Notes: generated from the letters alone by a model not told the origin. A DNA stretch of 64,000 nucleotides from an uncultured Lachnospiraceae bacterium (GCA_900550475.1 URSA01000002.1:203672-267671), one strand, 5' to 3'. Positions 26,648 to 37,661 are shown, counted from the first letter of the stretch. Translations and numbers: made by a program.

Positions 26648-27305
26648 TGCGTCTGTTTGGCAAATGTTGGCGGAGGGAACTGCGGAAACGCTGTATATGA
26701 CCTTTGCCTCCACTGTATTTGCTTACCTTTTAGGTCTGCCCATGGGAATTATCCTTGTAGTCAGCGCAAAGGGCGGGCTCAGACCCAATCCCGTCCTGAA
26801 CAAGACACTGGATTGTGTGGTAAACATTCTGAGAAGCATCCCGTTTTTGATCCTGTTGATCATGCTGATTCCCTTTACCAGATTCGTGCTGGGAAGGGCT
26901 TATGGATCCACGGCAACCATTATTCCCCTGACGGTGGCGGCTGCTCCCTTTGTGGCGCGTCTGGTGGAATCCTCTCTGCTTGAAGTGGATAAGGGTGTTG
27001 TGGAGGCGGCTCAGAGTATGGGAGCCGGGCTTTGGACCATCATTTTCAAGGTGCTGCTCGCGGAGTCGAGGATTTCCCTTCTGGTGGGCGGAACCATTGC
27101 ACTTGGAACCATTCTGGGATATTCCGCAATGGCGGGCGCTGTGGGCGGCGGCGGTCTCGGAGACATTGCCATCCGCTACGGTTACAAGCGATATCAGGCG
27201 GATATCATGATGGTTACGGTTGTATTGCTGGTTATTCTGGTACAGATCATGCAGTGGGCGGGCATGAAGCTATCCCGCAAGCTGGATCACAGACTGACCA
27301 GGTAA
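26640..27305 (+). CDS. metI: Methionine ABC transporter, permease
   Basis: 221 residues with five to six membrane segments. The EAA loop that contacts MetN is visible (GVVEAAQSMGAGLWTIIFKVLL), as are ETLYMTFASTVFAYLLGLPMG at the N-terminus and the GYSAMAGAVGGGGLGDIA motif characteristic of MetI. I chose the ATG at the metN overlap because GAGG lies just upstream. The in-frame GTG seven codons earlier is unlikely. The transporter is a MetN2-MetI2 complex fed by the lipoprotein encoded next. Confidence 0.95.
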   Translation: MFDASVWQMLAEGTAETLYMTFASTVFAYLLGLPMGIILVVSAKGGLRPNPVLNKTLDCVVNILRSIPFLILLIMLIPFTRFVLGRAYGSTATIIPLTVAAAPFVARLVESSLLEVDKGVVEAAQSMGAGLWTIIFKVLLAESRISLLVGGTIALGTILGYSAMAGAVGGGGLGDIAIRYGYKRYQADIMMVTVVLLVILVQIMQWAGMKLSRKLDHRLTR

Positions 27306-27342
27306 TATAGATTTTAATTTTTATTTACACGAGGAGGACATT

Positions 27343-28158
27343 ATGAAAAAGAGAATTTTGGCAGCAGTTGTCACGGTTGTGCTTGCCGCAGCGGCGCTTG
27401 CCGGATGCGGAAGCAAGGAGAAGGAGGCAAAGACCATCAAGGTTGCCGCATCGGCAGTGCCCCACGCGGAGATCCTTGAGGCAGCAAAGCCTCTGATGGA
27501 GGCAAAGGGTTATACCCTGGAGGTCAAGGTGTTTGACGATTACATCCAGCCCAACATGGTGGTGGAGTCCGAAGAGTTTGACTGCAACTATTTCCAGCAC
27601 ATTCCGTATCTTGAGAGCTTCAACGAGGAGCAGGGAACGCATCTGGTGAATGCGGGCGGCATCCATTACGAGCCTCTCGGAATCTACCCCGGCAAGGAGA
27701 GCGATCTCTCCGCAATCGGCGAAGAAACCTCAATTGCAATTCCCGACGATTCCACGAACGAGGCAAGAGCGCTGCTTCTGTTACAGGCAAACGGCATCAT
27801 TACCCTGAAGGAGGGTGCAGGTCTGCTGGCAACGGTGCGCGACATTGAGGAGAACCCTTACAATATTGAATTTGTAGAGCTGGAATCCGCACAGATTCCC
27901 AGAATGCTTCAGGATGTTTCCTTCGGCGTGCTGAACGGAAACTATGCAATGCAGGCAGGCTTGAACGCAAAAACGGACGCACTGGCATATGAGACTGCAG
28001 ATTCCGAGGCAGCACAGACCTATGTGAACATCATTGCGGTGAAGGAAGGGCATGAGAACGACGAGGGCATCAAGGCTCTGGTTGAGGTGCTCCAGTCCGA
28101 CGAGATCACGAAGTTCATTGAGGACACCTATCAGGGTGCGGTAGTGCCTTTTAAGTAA
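27343..28158 (+). CDS. metQ: Methionine-binding lipoprotein
   Basis: 271 residues. The signal peptide ends in the lipobox LAGC, with lipidated Cys22. The mature part is a NlpA/MetQ-family binding protein: IKVAASAVPHAEILE, FDDYIQPNMVVESEEFDCNY with the usual FQH following, VNAGGIHYEPLGIYPGK, IAIPDDSTNEARALLLL and NYAMQAGLN. It captures methionine outside the membrane and hands it to MetI. GAGGAGG precedes the ATG. An intrinsic terminator closes the operon. Confidence 0.95.
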   Translation: MKKRILAAVVTVVLAAAALAGCGSKEKEAKTIKVAASAVPHAEILEAAKPLMEAKGYTLEVKVFDDYIQPNMVVESEEFDCNYFQHIPYLESFNEEQGTHLVNAGGIHYEPLGIYPGKESDLSAIGEETSIAIPDDSTNEARALLLLQANGIITLKEGAGLLATVRDIEENPYNIEFVELESAQIPRMLQDVSFGVLNGNYAMQAGLNAKTDALAYETADSEAAQTYVNIIAVKEGHENDEGIKALVEVLQSDEITKFIEDTYQGAVVPFK

Positions 28159-28218
28159 GATATCAGGTTTTCATCAACAGAAAAAGCTGTTCCATGCGGT
28201 AACGGCAGCAGGAAAGAT

Positions 28219-28259
28219 CACCGAGATTAGTCTTTTCACAGACTTTTCTCGGTGTTTTT
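28219..28259 (+). terminator. Terminator of the metNIQ operon
   Basis: The outer stem CACCGAG/CTCGGTG and an inner AGTC/GACT stem are followed by TTTTT. It lies 60 bases after the metQ stop. Confidence 0.75.
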
Positions 28260-28295
28260 ATGTCCGCACACTACTTGTTCCTTCGGCACTCCGGA

Positions 28296-28324
28296 TTGAG
28301 TAACCGGAAATAATATGTTATAAT
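28296..28324 (+). promoter_or_regulatory. Promoter of the mcrBC operon
   Basis: TTGAGT, exactly 17 bases, TATAAT, about 65 bases before the mcrB ATG, which has GGAGGGGGAAGA upstream. Confidence 0.65.
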
Positions 28325-28388
28325 AATGTCAATTTTTTACAACGTGATCAACACCTAAGCTTGCAAGAAACGAAATGGAGGGGGAAGA

Positions 28389-30242
28389 ATGGATTCTTCA
28401 ATGAAACAACAGGAAAAATTTGAATTGGTGATTACTGCCGATAACGTAACTTCTACTGATGAGCGCTTCACGATGGAAAATCTTGGGTTGGGGGATAACT
28501 ATAAGCCGCTCGGCGCATATTTCAAAGCGGCCGACGGCAAAGAAATAACCCGTAATTACAGTAAAGGTGAGCGGAGAAATTCAAATCAAACACTTCCGCG
28601 TATCGCTTTTCAGGTTTATGAGAAGCAACTTGCCGGATTATCGGTTGAAGAAAGAGAAAAATTTCCCATTTGCAGATATAAACCCAATGGAGAAACAGTT
28701 TGCGGAATTTTTACCAGCGAGGCTGAATATAGAAGTCATCGCAATACTTTGGAATATTTAGTTTACAGATATGATAATGGAAGGCAGTTCGTTATATATG
28801 GTTGGAATATTTTTTCTACACTTCTTTTTGTGCAGGAATGTTTGAAACGCTTTGGCAATCCGGGCGACCGTTTTGTTCTTACATATCGGGACAAGGACGA
28901 AAAAGAAGCAGCACATGAACAGACGGAAGCGGTAGTACGGGAAGAACTTGTGCAGCAAGCCAGGGGATACAGGTATGACTTTTCTAAAATGTTGGCTGAA
29001 TCGAAAAATCTGATCTTTCGTGGGGCACCCGGAACCGGGAAATCTTATCTGGCAAGAGCAATTGCCGCAGATATTATCAGCGATGGCTATTTTGACAACT
29101 ATGAGCTTCTCACAGAAGAACAGAAGCAACAAATGGAGTTTGTTCAATTTCATCCAAGTTATGACTATTCAGACTTTGTGGAAGGTCTTCGTCCTAAGAT
29201 GAACGATGATGGTACGATAGGGTTTGAATTGCAGGATGGTATTTTCAAACGCTTCGTTGCGCGGGCGCGAAAAAATTATGAAAATTCACAAAAATCGAAG
29301 GAAGCCATTGAAAAAGAGGCATCGGCGCAGGAGTCTATGCGGGAGTTCTTTTCAAACATAGAATTTGGTATAGATACTTTCAAAACCGTTAACGGCAACG
29401 AGTTTACAATTACAGGCGTGAATGATCAGCACATCTATATATCGATTCCCGGAAATGCTATGGTTAATAAACTTTCGCTTAGCGTGGAAGAAATACGACG
29501 AATGCTTGAGGCGGATGAGGAGTTTTCCAAAGTCAGAGATGTCACACATTTCTTCGGAAAAACCTATACCATGCAGGCATATTCTTATGATTTTGCAATC
29601 TATAACGCGATCAAGGTGAAGAAAAAGGTTGTGGTGAAGGTTGCACAGGAGGAATTGAAAAAATACGTTTTCATCATAGATGAAATCAATCGTGGGGAAA
29701 TCTCCAAGATTTTCGGAGAACTGTTCTTTGCCATTGACCCGGGATATCGCGGAAAAGCCGGTGAAATTTCCACTCAGTATGCCAATTTGCATACAAATCC
29801 AGATGAGAAATTTTACATCCCGGAAAATGTCTATATTATCGGTACGATGAACGATATTGACCGATCAGTTGACAGCTTTGATTTTGCCATGCGAAGAAGA
29901 TTCCGTTTTGTGGAGATCAAGGCGGACGATCGACTTGAAATGCTGTCTTCTTTGGAAAACGAGGAACGGAAGGCGGAAGCAATCAGACGCATGACCGCTC
30001 TCAATAAAGCGATTGCAGAAGTGGAGGATCTGAACGAGAATTATCAGATTGGTGCCTCGTATTTCCTCAAATTAAAAACATTGGAATATGACCAACTTTG
30101 GACAGATTACCTTCAGCCGCTGCTGCAGGAATATATCAGGGGTATGTATGATGAATCCGGTCTTATGAGTAAGTTTGCAAAGGCATATGGTTACAACAAG
30201 GGAGCAGGAGAAGATTCCGTTGATGAAGACACTCAAAATTAA
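28389..30242 (+). CDS. mcrB: McrB-type AAA+ GTPase subunit of a modification-dependent restriction system
   Basis: 617 residues. The N-terminal 200 residues should be the DNA-recognition part. They are unlike the E. coli McrB DNA-binding domain, and I do not recognise the fold. The motor has Walker A GAPGTGKS at residues 212-219, FHPSYDYSDFVEGLRP, Walker B FIIDEINRGEISKIFGELFF near 428 and the sensor segment GTMNDIDRSVDSFDFAMRRRF (21 residues in the gene, with MNDIDRS diagnostic for McrB). About 110 extra residues lie between the two Walker motifs. McrB translocates on DNA using GTP and activates the McrC nuclease to cut methylated, usually foreign, DNA. The gene is visibly more AT-rich than its neighbours. 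Confidence 0.9.
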   Translation: MDSSMKQQEKFELVITADNVTSTDERFTMENLGLGDNYKPLGAYFKAADGKEITRNYSKGERRNSNQTLPRIAFQVYEKQLAGLSVEEREKFPICRYKPNGETVCGIFTSEAEYRSHRNTLEYLVYRYDNGRQFVIYGWNIFSTLLFVQECLKRFGNPGDRFVLTYRDKDEKEAAHEQTEAVVREELVQQARGYRYDFSKMLAESKNLIFRGAPGTGKSYLARAIAADIISDGYFDNYELLTEEQKQQMEFVQFHPSYDYSDFVEGLRPKMNDDGTIGFELQDGIFKRFVARARKNYENSQKSKEAIEKEASAQESMREFFSNIEFGIDTFKTVNGNEFTITGVNDQHIYISIPGNAMVNKLSLSVEEIRRMLEADEEFSKVRDVTHFFGKTYTMQAYSYDFAIYNAIKVKKKVVVKVAQEELKKYVFIIDEINRGEISKIFGELFFAIDPGYRGKAGEISTQYANLHTNPDEKFYIPENVYIIGTMNDIDRSVDSFDFAMRRRFRFVEIKADDRLEMLSSLENEERKAEAIRRMTALNKAIAEVEDLNENYQIGASYFLKLKTLEYDQLWTDYLQPLLQEYIRGMYDESGLMSKFAKAYGYNKGAGEDSVDEDTQN

Positions 30243-31545
30243 GGATAACCAGTCAAATAAGAAAGAGGATTTTTCCACAATAGGAGCGCTGACAGATAAG
30301 ATCGCTGACAAAACGTTGGAACAGCTTGAACGGGAAGGCGTGTTTGTATTCCCACAGCTGCTCAAAGATGCAGATGATCTCACAAGGGATCAGATGATTT
30401 TGCAGGGTGTAAATGACTCCTATCGAACGGGAAATGTAATGGGGTTTCTTGGGTGTGGAAATGAAAGACTTGTCATTGAATCGAGATTCAGTGCAGGGAA
30501 CAGCGACTTTTTTCTGCAATATCTTCTGGAACAGGTACTGGACTTTCCTAACATTGTGAATTTGGAGTCTGACGCAGACCAAACGAACCGTCTTTTTAAT
30601 TATATGCTGTTTCTCTTTCCGAAGTACCTGAAGGCGGCTATGCGCAAGGGTGTGTTCAAAAGCTATATCTGTCACAGATACAATGACATGAATATAAAAG
30701 GTACGGTTGATGTCGCAAGACATATTAAGACGAATACCCCATTTATGGGAAATGTTACATACAGCCAACGGGAGTTTTCCTATGATAATTCAGTGACAGA
30801 ACTTGTGCGGCACACAATCGAGTTCATCAAAAGAAAGCCCTATGGGCAAGCCGTTTTGTCAAGGGCAAAAGATGAAGTAAAACTCATAGTAGATGCGACA
30901 CCACAGTATGAAATTTGTAATCGGCAGAAGATTGTTGAAGCCAATAAGAAAAAAACTGTTCGACACGCATACTTTCGGGAATATCTCGCCCTCCAGCGGT
31001 TGTGTTTGCTGATTCTGCAGCATAGAAAGCACGGAATCGGAAACGGGAACAGACAAACCTATGGAATCCTGTTTGACGGTTCGTGGCTGTGGGAAGAATA
31101 TATGAACGGTCTTATCGGAGAGTCTTTCCATCATCCGATGAATAAAGCCGGTGAAGGAGCACAACGGCTTTTTGGTGGCAATATAGGTTTGATCTATCCC
31201 GATTTTATAGGTACGGACTGTGATAAAAGGGTTATTGCAGATGCAAAATATAAGCCCATCGACAACATTGGCAATAAGGATTATTTGCAGGTGCTTGCCT
31301 ATATGTTCCGATTTGATGCAAAGGTCGGATACTATTTGTACCCGGAGTCCTCGGACAGGGACGATTTGGTGCTTCAGTTAAACCGTGGCTCAACATACGA
31401 AAGAAATGTTGAACCGCGTGAGGATATTTTTATTACAAAGCACGGGCTTAAGATCCCACTTGATGCGGAAAGTTATGAGGAATTTACATCAAAAATAAAG
31501 GAAAGCGAAACAGCCTTTTTGCAGGGGATAAGACACCCATCATAA
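30223..31545 (+). CDS. mcrC: McrC-type nuclease subunit
   Basis: 440 residues if started at the ATG overlapping mcrB by 20 bases. A TTG one codon earlier is better spaced from GGAG and is possible. The N-terminal half binds McrB (family knowledge). The C-terminal half has the PD-(D/E)xK nuclease core: YPDFIG with Asp327 and IADAKYKPI with Asp340 and Lys342. FDGSWLWEEYM and DYLQVLAYMFRF are typical McrC flanks. Together with the upstream McrB it forms a type IV-like restriction complex. AT-rich like mcrB. The pair lies between metQ and a sugar kinase operon, with no mobility gene seen at either edge. Confidence 0.9.
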   Translation: MKTLKIKDNQSNKKEDFSTIGALTDKIADKTLEQLEREGVFVFPQLLKDADDLTRDQMILQGVNDSYRTGNVMGFLGCGNERLVIESRFSAGNSDFFLQYLLEQVLDFPNIVNLESDADQTNRLFNYMLFLFPKYLKAAMRKGVFKSYICHRYNDMNIKGTVDVARHIKTNTPFMGNVTYSQREFSYDNSVTELVRHTIEFIKRKPYGQAVLSRAKDEVKLIVDATPQYEICNRQKIVEANKKKTVRHAYFREYLALQRLCLLILQHRKHGIGNGNRQTYGILFDGSWLWEEYMNGLIGESFHHPMNKAGEGAQRLFGGNIGLIYPDFIGTDCDKRVIADAKYKPIDNIGNKDYLQVLAYMFRFDAKVGYYLYPESSDRDDLVLQLNRGSTYERNVEPREDIFITKHGLKIPLDAESYEEFTSKIKESETAFLQGIRHPS

Positions 31546-31569
31546 CCTTCTCGGTTTGTCGTTATCTGC

Positions 31570-31598
31570 TTGCATTTTGCAATGAGAAAGTTTATCAT
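31570..31598 (+). promoter_or_regulatory. Promoter of the xylulokinase operon
   Basis: TTGCAT, 17 bases, TATCAT, about 70 bases before the ATG. The leader between them shows no strong structure. No CRE-like operator could be assigned with confidence. Confidence 0.5.
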
Positions 31599-31667
31599 AC
31601 TAGTAACGTGCTCATGCAAAAATGCACGGAATGAAACGGAGAATGAATCTCCTGAAATGAGGTTGCC

Positions 31668-33137
31668 ATGCTTTATATCGGTGTCGATTTAGGAACGTCG
31701 GCGGTGAAGCTGCTGCTGATGGATGAAAATGGAAATATCCGTAACATAGTTTCGCGGGAATATCCGATCTGTTTTCCGAAGCCGGGCTGGTCGGAACAGA
31801 ATCCGGAGGACTGGTTTAAGGAGACCATGACAGGCTTGAAGGAGCTGTTAAAGGATGAGGACAAGAGTAAGGTTGCGGGAATCAGCTTCGGCGGACAGAT
31901 GCACGGACTGGTGATCCTGGATAAGGATGATGCGGTGATCCGTCCCGCTATCCTGTGGAATGACGGCAGAACCTACGAAGAATGTGATTATCTGAACAAT
32001 GTGATCGGCAAGGAAAAGCTCTCCGCTTACACAGCCAACATTTCCTTCACCGGATTTACGGCGCCCAAGCTGTTGTGGGTGAAAAACAAGGAGCCGGAGA
32101 ATTTTGCCAGGATCGCAAAAATCATGCTGCCGAAGGATTACATAGCCTATAAGCTGACGGGTGTTCATTGTACCGATGTGTCCGACGCCTCCGGTATGCT
32201 TTTGTTTGATGTGAAGAACAGGTGCTGGTCGAAGGAGATGTGCGATATTTGCAGCGTGCGCGAGGATCAGCTGGCAAAGATCTACGAGAGCTACGAGAGC
32301 GTAGGCTGTCTGAAACCGGAAATTGCCGAGGAACTGGGTGTTCCTGCCTCCGTCCGCGTGGCGGCGGGTGCGGGTGACAACGCGGCAGCAGCAGTGGGAA
32401 CGGGAACCGTGGGGGACGGCAGATGCAATATTTCACTGGGTACCAGCGGAACCATATTCATCTCCTCCAAGAATTTCGGCGTGGATCCCCACAATGCACT
32501 GCATTCCTTTGCCCATGCGGACGGCACCTACCATCTGATGGGATGCATGCTCAGTGCCGCCTCCTGCAACAAGTGGTGGATGGATGAGATCATCGGAACA
32601 AAGGACTATGCGGCGGAGCAGGAAAAGATAGGAGAGCTGGGAGAGAACCATGTATTTTTCCTGCCCTATCTGATGGGAGAGCGCTCTCCCCACAACAATC
32701 CCAATGCCCGCGGTACTTTCGTGGGTATGACCATGGACACCACCAGAGCCGATATGACACAGGCGGTGCTGGAGGGCGTTGCGTTTGCACTCAGGGATTC
32801 GCTGGAGGTAGCGAAGAGTCTGGGAATCAGGATTGAGAGAACCAAGATCTGCGGCGGCGGCGCAAAGAGCCCGCTCTGGCGTAAGATCATTGCAGATGTG
32901 CTGAACCTCAGGGTGGATATTCTGGAGAGTGAAGAAGGGCCTGCCATGGGCGGCGCCATGCTGGCCGCAGTGGCATGCGGCGAGTATGCGAGCGTGGAAG
33001 AGATCGCGCAGAAGCTTGTAAAGATCGTGGATACCGTGGAGCCGGATCCGGTTGCCGCAGCAAAATATGAGAAACGGTACGCGCAGTTCAAGGAGATCTA
33101 TCCGGCTCTGAAACCGGTATTTGAGATTATCAAATAA
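31668..33137 (+). CDS. xylB: FGGY-family sugar kinase, xylulokinase
   Basis: 489 residues, usual XylB length. Nucleotide-binding motifs are YIGVDLGTSAVKLLLMDENG at the start and GAGDNAAAAVGTGTVG in the second half. The substrate-side PAILWNDGRT (Asp99), GGQMHGLV and SPHNNPNARGTFVGM are typical of xylulokinases. It phosphorylates D-xylulose for the pentose phosphate pathway in the cytoplasm. The operon partners are DUF4867 and a fucose/arabinose isomerase-type enzyme rather than xylA, so the natural ketose could be another pentulose or hexulose. The gene starts within AATGAGGTTGCCATG, a modest ribosome site. Confidence 0.88.
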   Translation: MLYIGVDLGTSAVKLLLMDENGNIRNIVSREYPICFPKPGWSEQNPEDWFKETMTGLKELLKDEDKSKVAGISFGGQMHGLVILDKDDAVIRPAILWNDGRTYEECDYLNNVIGKEKLSAYTANISFTGFTAPKLLWVKNKEPENFARIAKIMLPKDYIAYKLTGVHCTDVSDASGMLLFDVKNRCWSKEMCDICSVREDQLAKIYESYESVGCLKPEIAEELGVPASVRVAAGAGDNAAAAVGTGTVGDGRCNISLGTSGTIFISSKNFGVDPHNALHSFAHADGTYHLMGCMLSAASCNKWWMDEIIGTKDYAAEQEKIGELGENHVFFLPYLMGERSPHNNPNARGTFVGMTMDTTRADMTQAVLEGVAFALRDSLEVAKSLGIRIERTKICGGGAKSPLWRKIIADVLNLRVDILESEEGPAMGGAMLAAVACGEYASVEEIAQKLVKIVDTVEPDPVAAAKYEKRYAQFKEIYPALKPVFEIIK

Positions 33138-33161
33138 AAGAAGAATGGAGGAGACATTACC

Positions 33162-33806
33162 ATGAAGATACAGAAGGTTACGGATGCGGCGTTTCAAAAA
33201 TACGGGCGCATCGTGGACAATGTGGATTTTACCGCACTGGTAAATGCGATGAAGGACACTCCCGTGCCGGACGGCGTGGTGTATGAGCCGTCGGTGGAGG
33301 TGCTTGAGAAGCTGCCTGTCAAGACAGAGATCCAGAATGTGGTATATGGGGAGATGCCGATCCAGATCGGCTATTGCAACGGTCACAACCAGCTTTTGAA
33401 CGCGCTGGAATACCACAGGGATTCCGAGATCAACGTGGCGGCTACGGATGCTGTGCTGATGCTGGGAAGCCTTCAGGATGTGGAGGCGGACTTTACATAC
33501 GATACTGCGAAGGTGGAGGCATTCCTCGTACCTGCGGGAACGGCGGTGGAGGTCTATGCCACCACCCTGCATTATGCGCCCTGCGACGAGGACGGAACCG
33601 GATTTCAGGTTGCCATCATCCTGCCGAAGGGAACCAACTATCCCCTGACAGCCGCACACAAGAGAGTGGAGGGCGGCAAGGCGGAAAACGAGGACGCATT
33701 GCTGGCAGCAGTCAACAAGTGGCTGATCGGACACCCGGAGGGCGGACTGGACGACACCGCGTATCTGGGACTTACGGGAAAAAATCTTTGTCTCAAAGAG
33801 GACTAA
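33162..33806 (+). CDS. DUF4867 family protein, probable sugar-related cupin-like enzyme
   Basis: 214 residues, soluble. I recognise the DUF4867 pattern: MKIQKVTDAAFQKYGRIVDN at the start, GYCNGHNQLLNALEYHRDSE, DAVLMLG, VPAGTAVEVYATTLHYAPC and FQVAIILPKGTNYPL. The CNGHN...EYHR and TLHYAP segments with conserved His and Glu resemble metal-binding cupin cores such as ureidoglycolate lyase or YhcH-type proteins. The function is not established. It is set between a sugar kinase gene and an isomerase gene with short gaps (24 and 28 bases) and GGAGG sites, so a role in handling the same sugar, for example as a mutarotase or lyase, is plausible. Confidence 0.8.
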   Translation: MKIQKVTDAAFQKYGRIVDNVDFTALVNAMKDTPVPDGVVYEPSVEVLEKLPVKTEIQNVVYGEMPIQIGYCNGHNQLLNALEYHRDSEINVAATDAVLMLGSLQDVEADFTYDTAKVEAFLVPAGTAVEVYATTLHYAPCDEDGTGFQVAIILPKGTNYPLTAAHKRVEGGKAENEDALLAAVNKWLIGHPEGGLDDTAYLGLTGKNLCLKED

Positions 33807-33834
33807 AACATAAAACTACAAGGAGGATTTTGTA

Positions 33835-35319
<1,485 letters not shown>

Positions 35320-35337
35320 ACAAAAATCAAAATAAGG

Positions 35338-35367
35338 GCGGTCCGGCACAACACCGGATCGCTTTTT
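35338..35367 (+). terminator. Terminator of the xylulokinase operon
   Basis: A 9-bp stem (GCGGTCCGG with CCGGATCGC, one wobble) and a seven-base loop are followed by TTTTT. It lies 19 bases after the isomerase stop. Confidence 0.85.
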
Positions 35368-35383
35368 ATGTCGCGAATTTCTA

Positions 35384-35412
35384 TTGCATTCTGCGCCATA
35401 TTTGGTTATAGT
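35384..35412 (+). promoter_or_regulatory. Promoter of the HD-GYP gene
   Basis: TTGCAT, 17 bases, TATAGT, about 47 bases before the ATG, which has GGGGACGGGGAG upstream. Confidence 0.6.
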
Positions 35413-35458
35413 GAAAGTAGTGCCAAACGTGTAGAAAAATGAGGGGACGGGGAGAAAA

Positions 35459-37594
35459 ATGCCGATCATATACTATGCAGCCATGGCTGTTGCAGCGCTG
35501 GTGCTGCTGGTTCTGTTTATCAGATCCGAGCTAAAATTGAATATGTGTTATGTACTGGTCTATGCCACGGTGGTGATTGCAAACTGGGGATATCTGGCGC
35601 TTGCTTCCTCAGATGTGATGGAGGAGGCGCTGCTTGCAAACAAGATTGCCTATATCGGCGGCTGTCTGCTGCCGTTTCTCATGTTTCTGGCGGTGGCGGA
35701 TCTCTGCAACATCAGGATCCCAAATCTGCTGACGGACGCTTTGCTGTTTCTGGATATTGTATTGCTGTTCTGTGCCTTTACGGCGGGGCACAACGAGTTG
35801 TTTTACCGCTCCCAGACTTTGGGGGACTTTTACGGAACGTCCTATCTGATCAAGGAATACGGACCGTTACATACGTTATATATCTTGTACTGGGTGGGAT
35901 ATATGGTTGCCATTACGGCGCTGGTTGTCTATTCCCTGTTCCGCAAGGAGCTTGTTTCCTATAAGACCACATTCATTCTGGGCATCCTGCTTGCCACCAA
36001 CGTGCTGATCTATCTGGTGGAAAGACTGATCAAAATCCCGATTGAGCTGATGCCGCTGGCATACTGTATTTCTACGGCACTTCTTCTGATGCGCCTCCAA
36101 AAGATCAATCTGTACGATATGTCCTCCAATGTGCTCAATGTGCTGCGCCGCAGGAGCGAGTACGGGTACATTACCTTTACAACCGATCTGCGCTATGTGG
36201 GACACAACGAGTATGCGGAGAAAATATACCCGGAGGTGCGAAAGCTCCATATTGATTGCAAGGTGGGAGAGGGCGAGACGCCGTTTTACCGGGAGATCAT
36301 GCAGTGGCTTTCCGAGACTGCAAAGCGCAGCGACAGAAGCATGGAAAAGAAGATTGTGCATGATGAGCAGATATTGAAATGTGATATCAAGCCCATTCTG
36401 CACGGCTCAAGGGACAAGCATGTGGGCTATCTTGTGGAGTTCATCGACGATACCCGACAGCAGAATTACATCAATATGATAGAGAAATTCAACGTGACGC
36501 TGGAGAGCGAGGTTGACAAGAAGACCGAGCGCCTGCAGAAGATGCAGGAGGAGATCATTCTCGGCTTTGCAAACATGGTGGAAAGCCGGGATCATGTCAC
36601 GGGCGGACACATCAAGCGCACCAGCGGTTATGTGCGTATTCTGGCGGAAAAACTCAGGGGAAGCGAGATGTTCCCGGAGTTCAATGATGATGCCTATGTA
36701 AAGCATATCTGTATGGCGGCGCCTCTTCACGACATCGGAAAGATCTCCATACCCGACAGTATTTTGAATAAGCCGGGCAAGTACGAACCGGAAGAGTATG
36801 AGATCATGAAACAGCACCCGGTTCTGGGCGGAAATATTTTAAATGAAACGCTTGCATCTTTGGAGGATCGGGAGTATTATGAGGTCGCATGGCAGATGGC
36901 GATGTTCCACCATGAACGGTGGGACGGAAAAGGCTACCCCAACGGGCTTTCCGGGGAGCAGATTCCGCTGTGTGCGCGTGTGATGGCGGTGGCGGATGTA
37001 TTCGATGCCCTGACCTCCAAGAGACCGTACAAGGATGAGTTTTCCATGGATCGGGCGTTTGCCATCATAGAAGAAGGAAAAGGAACACAATTCGATCCGA
37101 GGCTCGTGGATGTCTGCCTTGCGTGCAGACCCCGGTTTGAGGCATTCTGGCAGGAGCAGAAAAAGTCGGGGAACAACCTGACGAAAGAGGATCTGGAAAA
37201 TATGATGCAGACGGTACTTGCGGTGGGGGCTTACACCAACGCCTATCAGGTATCCAATGCGGAGTGGGGAAAGTTTGTGGGCTATGCCAAGAATCTGGCG
37301 GTGCGAAACAAACAGACCATGAGCCTACTGCTGTTTACCATCCGATCCAGATCGGGACGGGAACTGAGTGAGGAGCAGAAGAAAGCGGCAATGAGCGGAC
37401 TTAAGGCGGCTGCGGTGTCGTCCTTACGCACCACGGATATGACGACGCAGATCTCGGATATGCAGCGTGTGGTGATGCTGGTGAACCTCCATGCGGGAGG
37501 TGTACAGGTCGTGACGCAGCGTATTGAGACAGCCTTCTACAACCATTGTTCAGATCCTGATATCTATATAGAATATGTGGAATCCAATCCTTGA
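35459..37594 (+). CDS. Membrane HD-GYP phosphodiesterase with 7-TM sensor
   Basis: 711 residues. The first 220 form seven or eight membrane helices of the histidine-kinase 7TM sensor type. A PAS-like region (about 230-340) and a short coiled coil follow, then the HD-GYP domain: AAPLHDIGKISIPD with His424-Asp425, KQHPVLGGNIL, HHERWDGKGYPNGLSG with the GYP motif at 492-494, and VADVFDALTSKRPYKD. All metal and GYP residues are intact, so c-di-GMP hydrolysis is predicted. The final 170 residues carry a further, unrecognised domain. The input signal is unknown. Monocistronic between a terminator and a downstream promoter near its own 3' end. Confidence 0.92.
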   Translation: MPIIYYAAMAVAALVLLVLFIRSELKLNMCYVLVYATVVIANWGYLALASSDVMEEALLANKIAYIGGCLLPFLMFLAVADLCNIRIPNLLTDALLFLDIVLLFCAFTAGHNELFYRSQTLGDFYGTSYLIKEYGPLHTLYILYWVGYMVAITALVVYSLFRKELVSYKTTFILGILLATNVLIYLVERLIKIPIELMPLAYCISTALLLMRLQKINLYDMSSNVLNVLRRRSEYGYITFTTDLRYVGHNEYAEKIYPEVRKLHIDCKVGEGETPFYREIMQWLSETAKRSDRSMEKKIVHDEQILKCDIKPILHGSRDKHVGYLVEFIDDTRQQNYINMIEKFNVTLESEVDKKTERLQKMQEEIILGFANMVESRDHVTGGHIKRTSGYVRILAEKLRGSEMFPEFNDDAYVKHICMAAPLHDIGKISIPDSILNKPGKYEPEEYEIMKQHPVLGGNILNETLASLEDREYYEVAWQMAMFHHERWDGKGYPNGLSGEQIPLCARVMAVADVFDALTSKRPYKDEFSMDRAFAIIEEGKGTQFDPRLVDVCLACRPRFEAFWQEQKKSGNNLTKEDLENMMQTVLAVGAYTNAYQVSNAEWGKFVGYAKNLAVRNKQTMSLLLFTIRSRSGRELSEEQKKAAMSGLKAAAVSSLRTTDMTTQISDMQRVVMLVNLHAGGVQVVTQRIETAFYNHCSDPDIYIEYVESNP
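37546..37574 (+). promoter_or_regulatory. Possible promoter for the MATE gene leader
   Basis: TTGTTC, 17 bases, TAGAAT, inside the last codons of the HD-GYP gene. It would start a leader of about 115 bases containing the long stem described next. Confidence 0.4.
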
Positions 37595-37596
37595 TT

Positions 37597-37661
37597 GATC
37601 GTAATGATTCAGAGATATGCAAAACCGCCTTCTGCGAATGGGGTGCTGAATCGTTGCGATT
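37597..37661 (+). other. Long RNA stem in the leader of the MATE gene, candidate regulatory RNA
   Basis: GATCGTAATGATTCAG (37597-37612) pairs over all 16 positions with CTGAATCGTTGCGATT (37646-37661) if three G-U pairs are allowed. On the opposite strand those three would be A-C mismatches. This favours a plus-strand RNA structure. The 33-base apical part contains a smaller ACC...GGGGT pairing. No T-run follows, so it is not a standard terminator. I do not match it to a known riboswitch. Confidence 0.5.
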
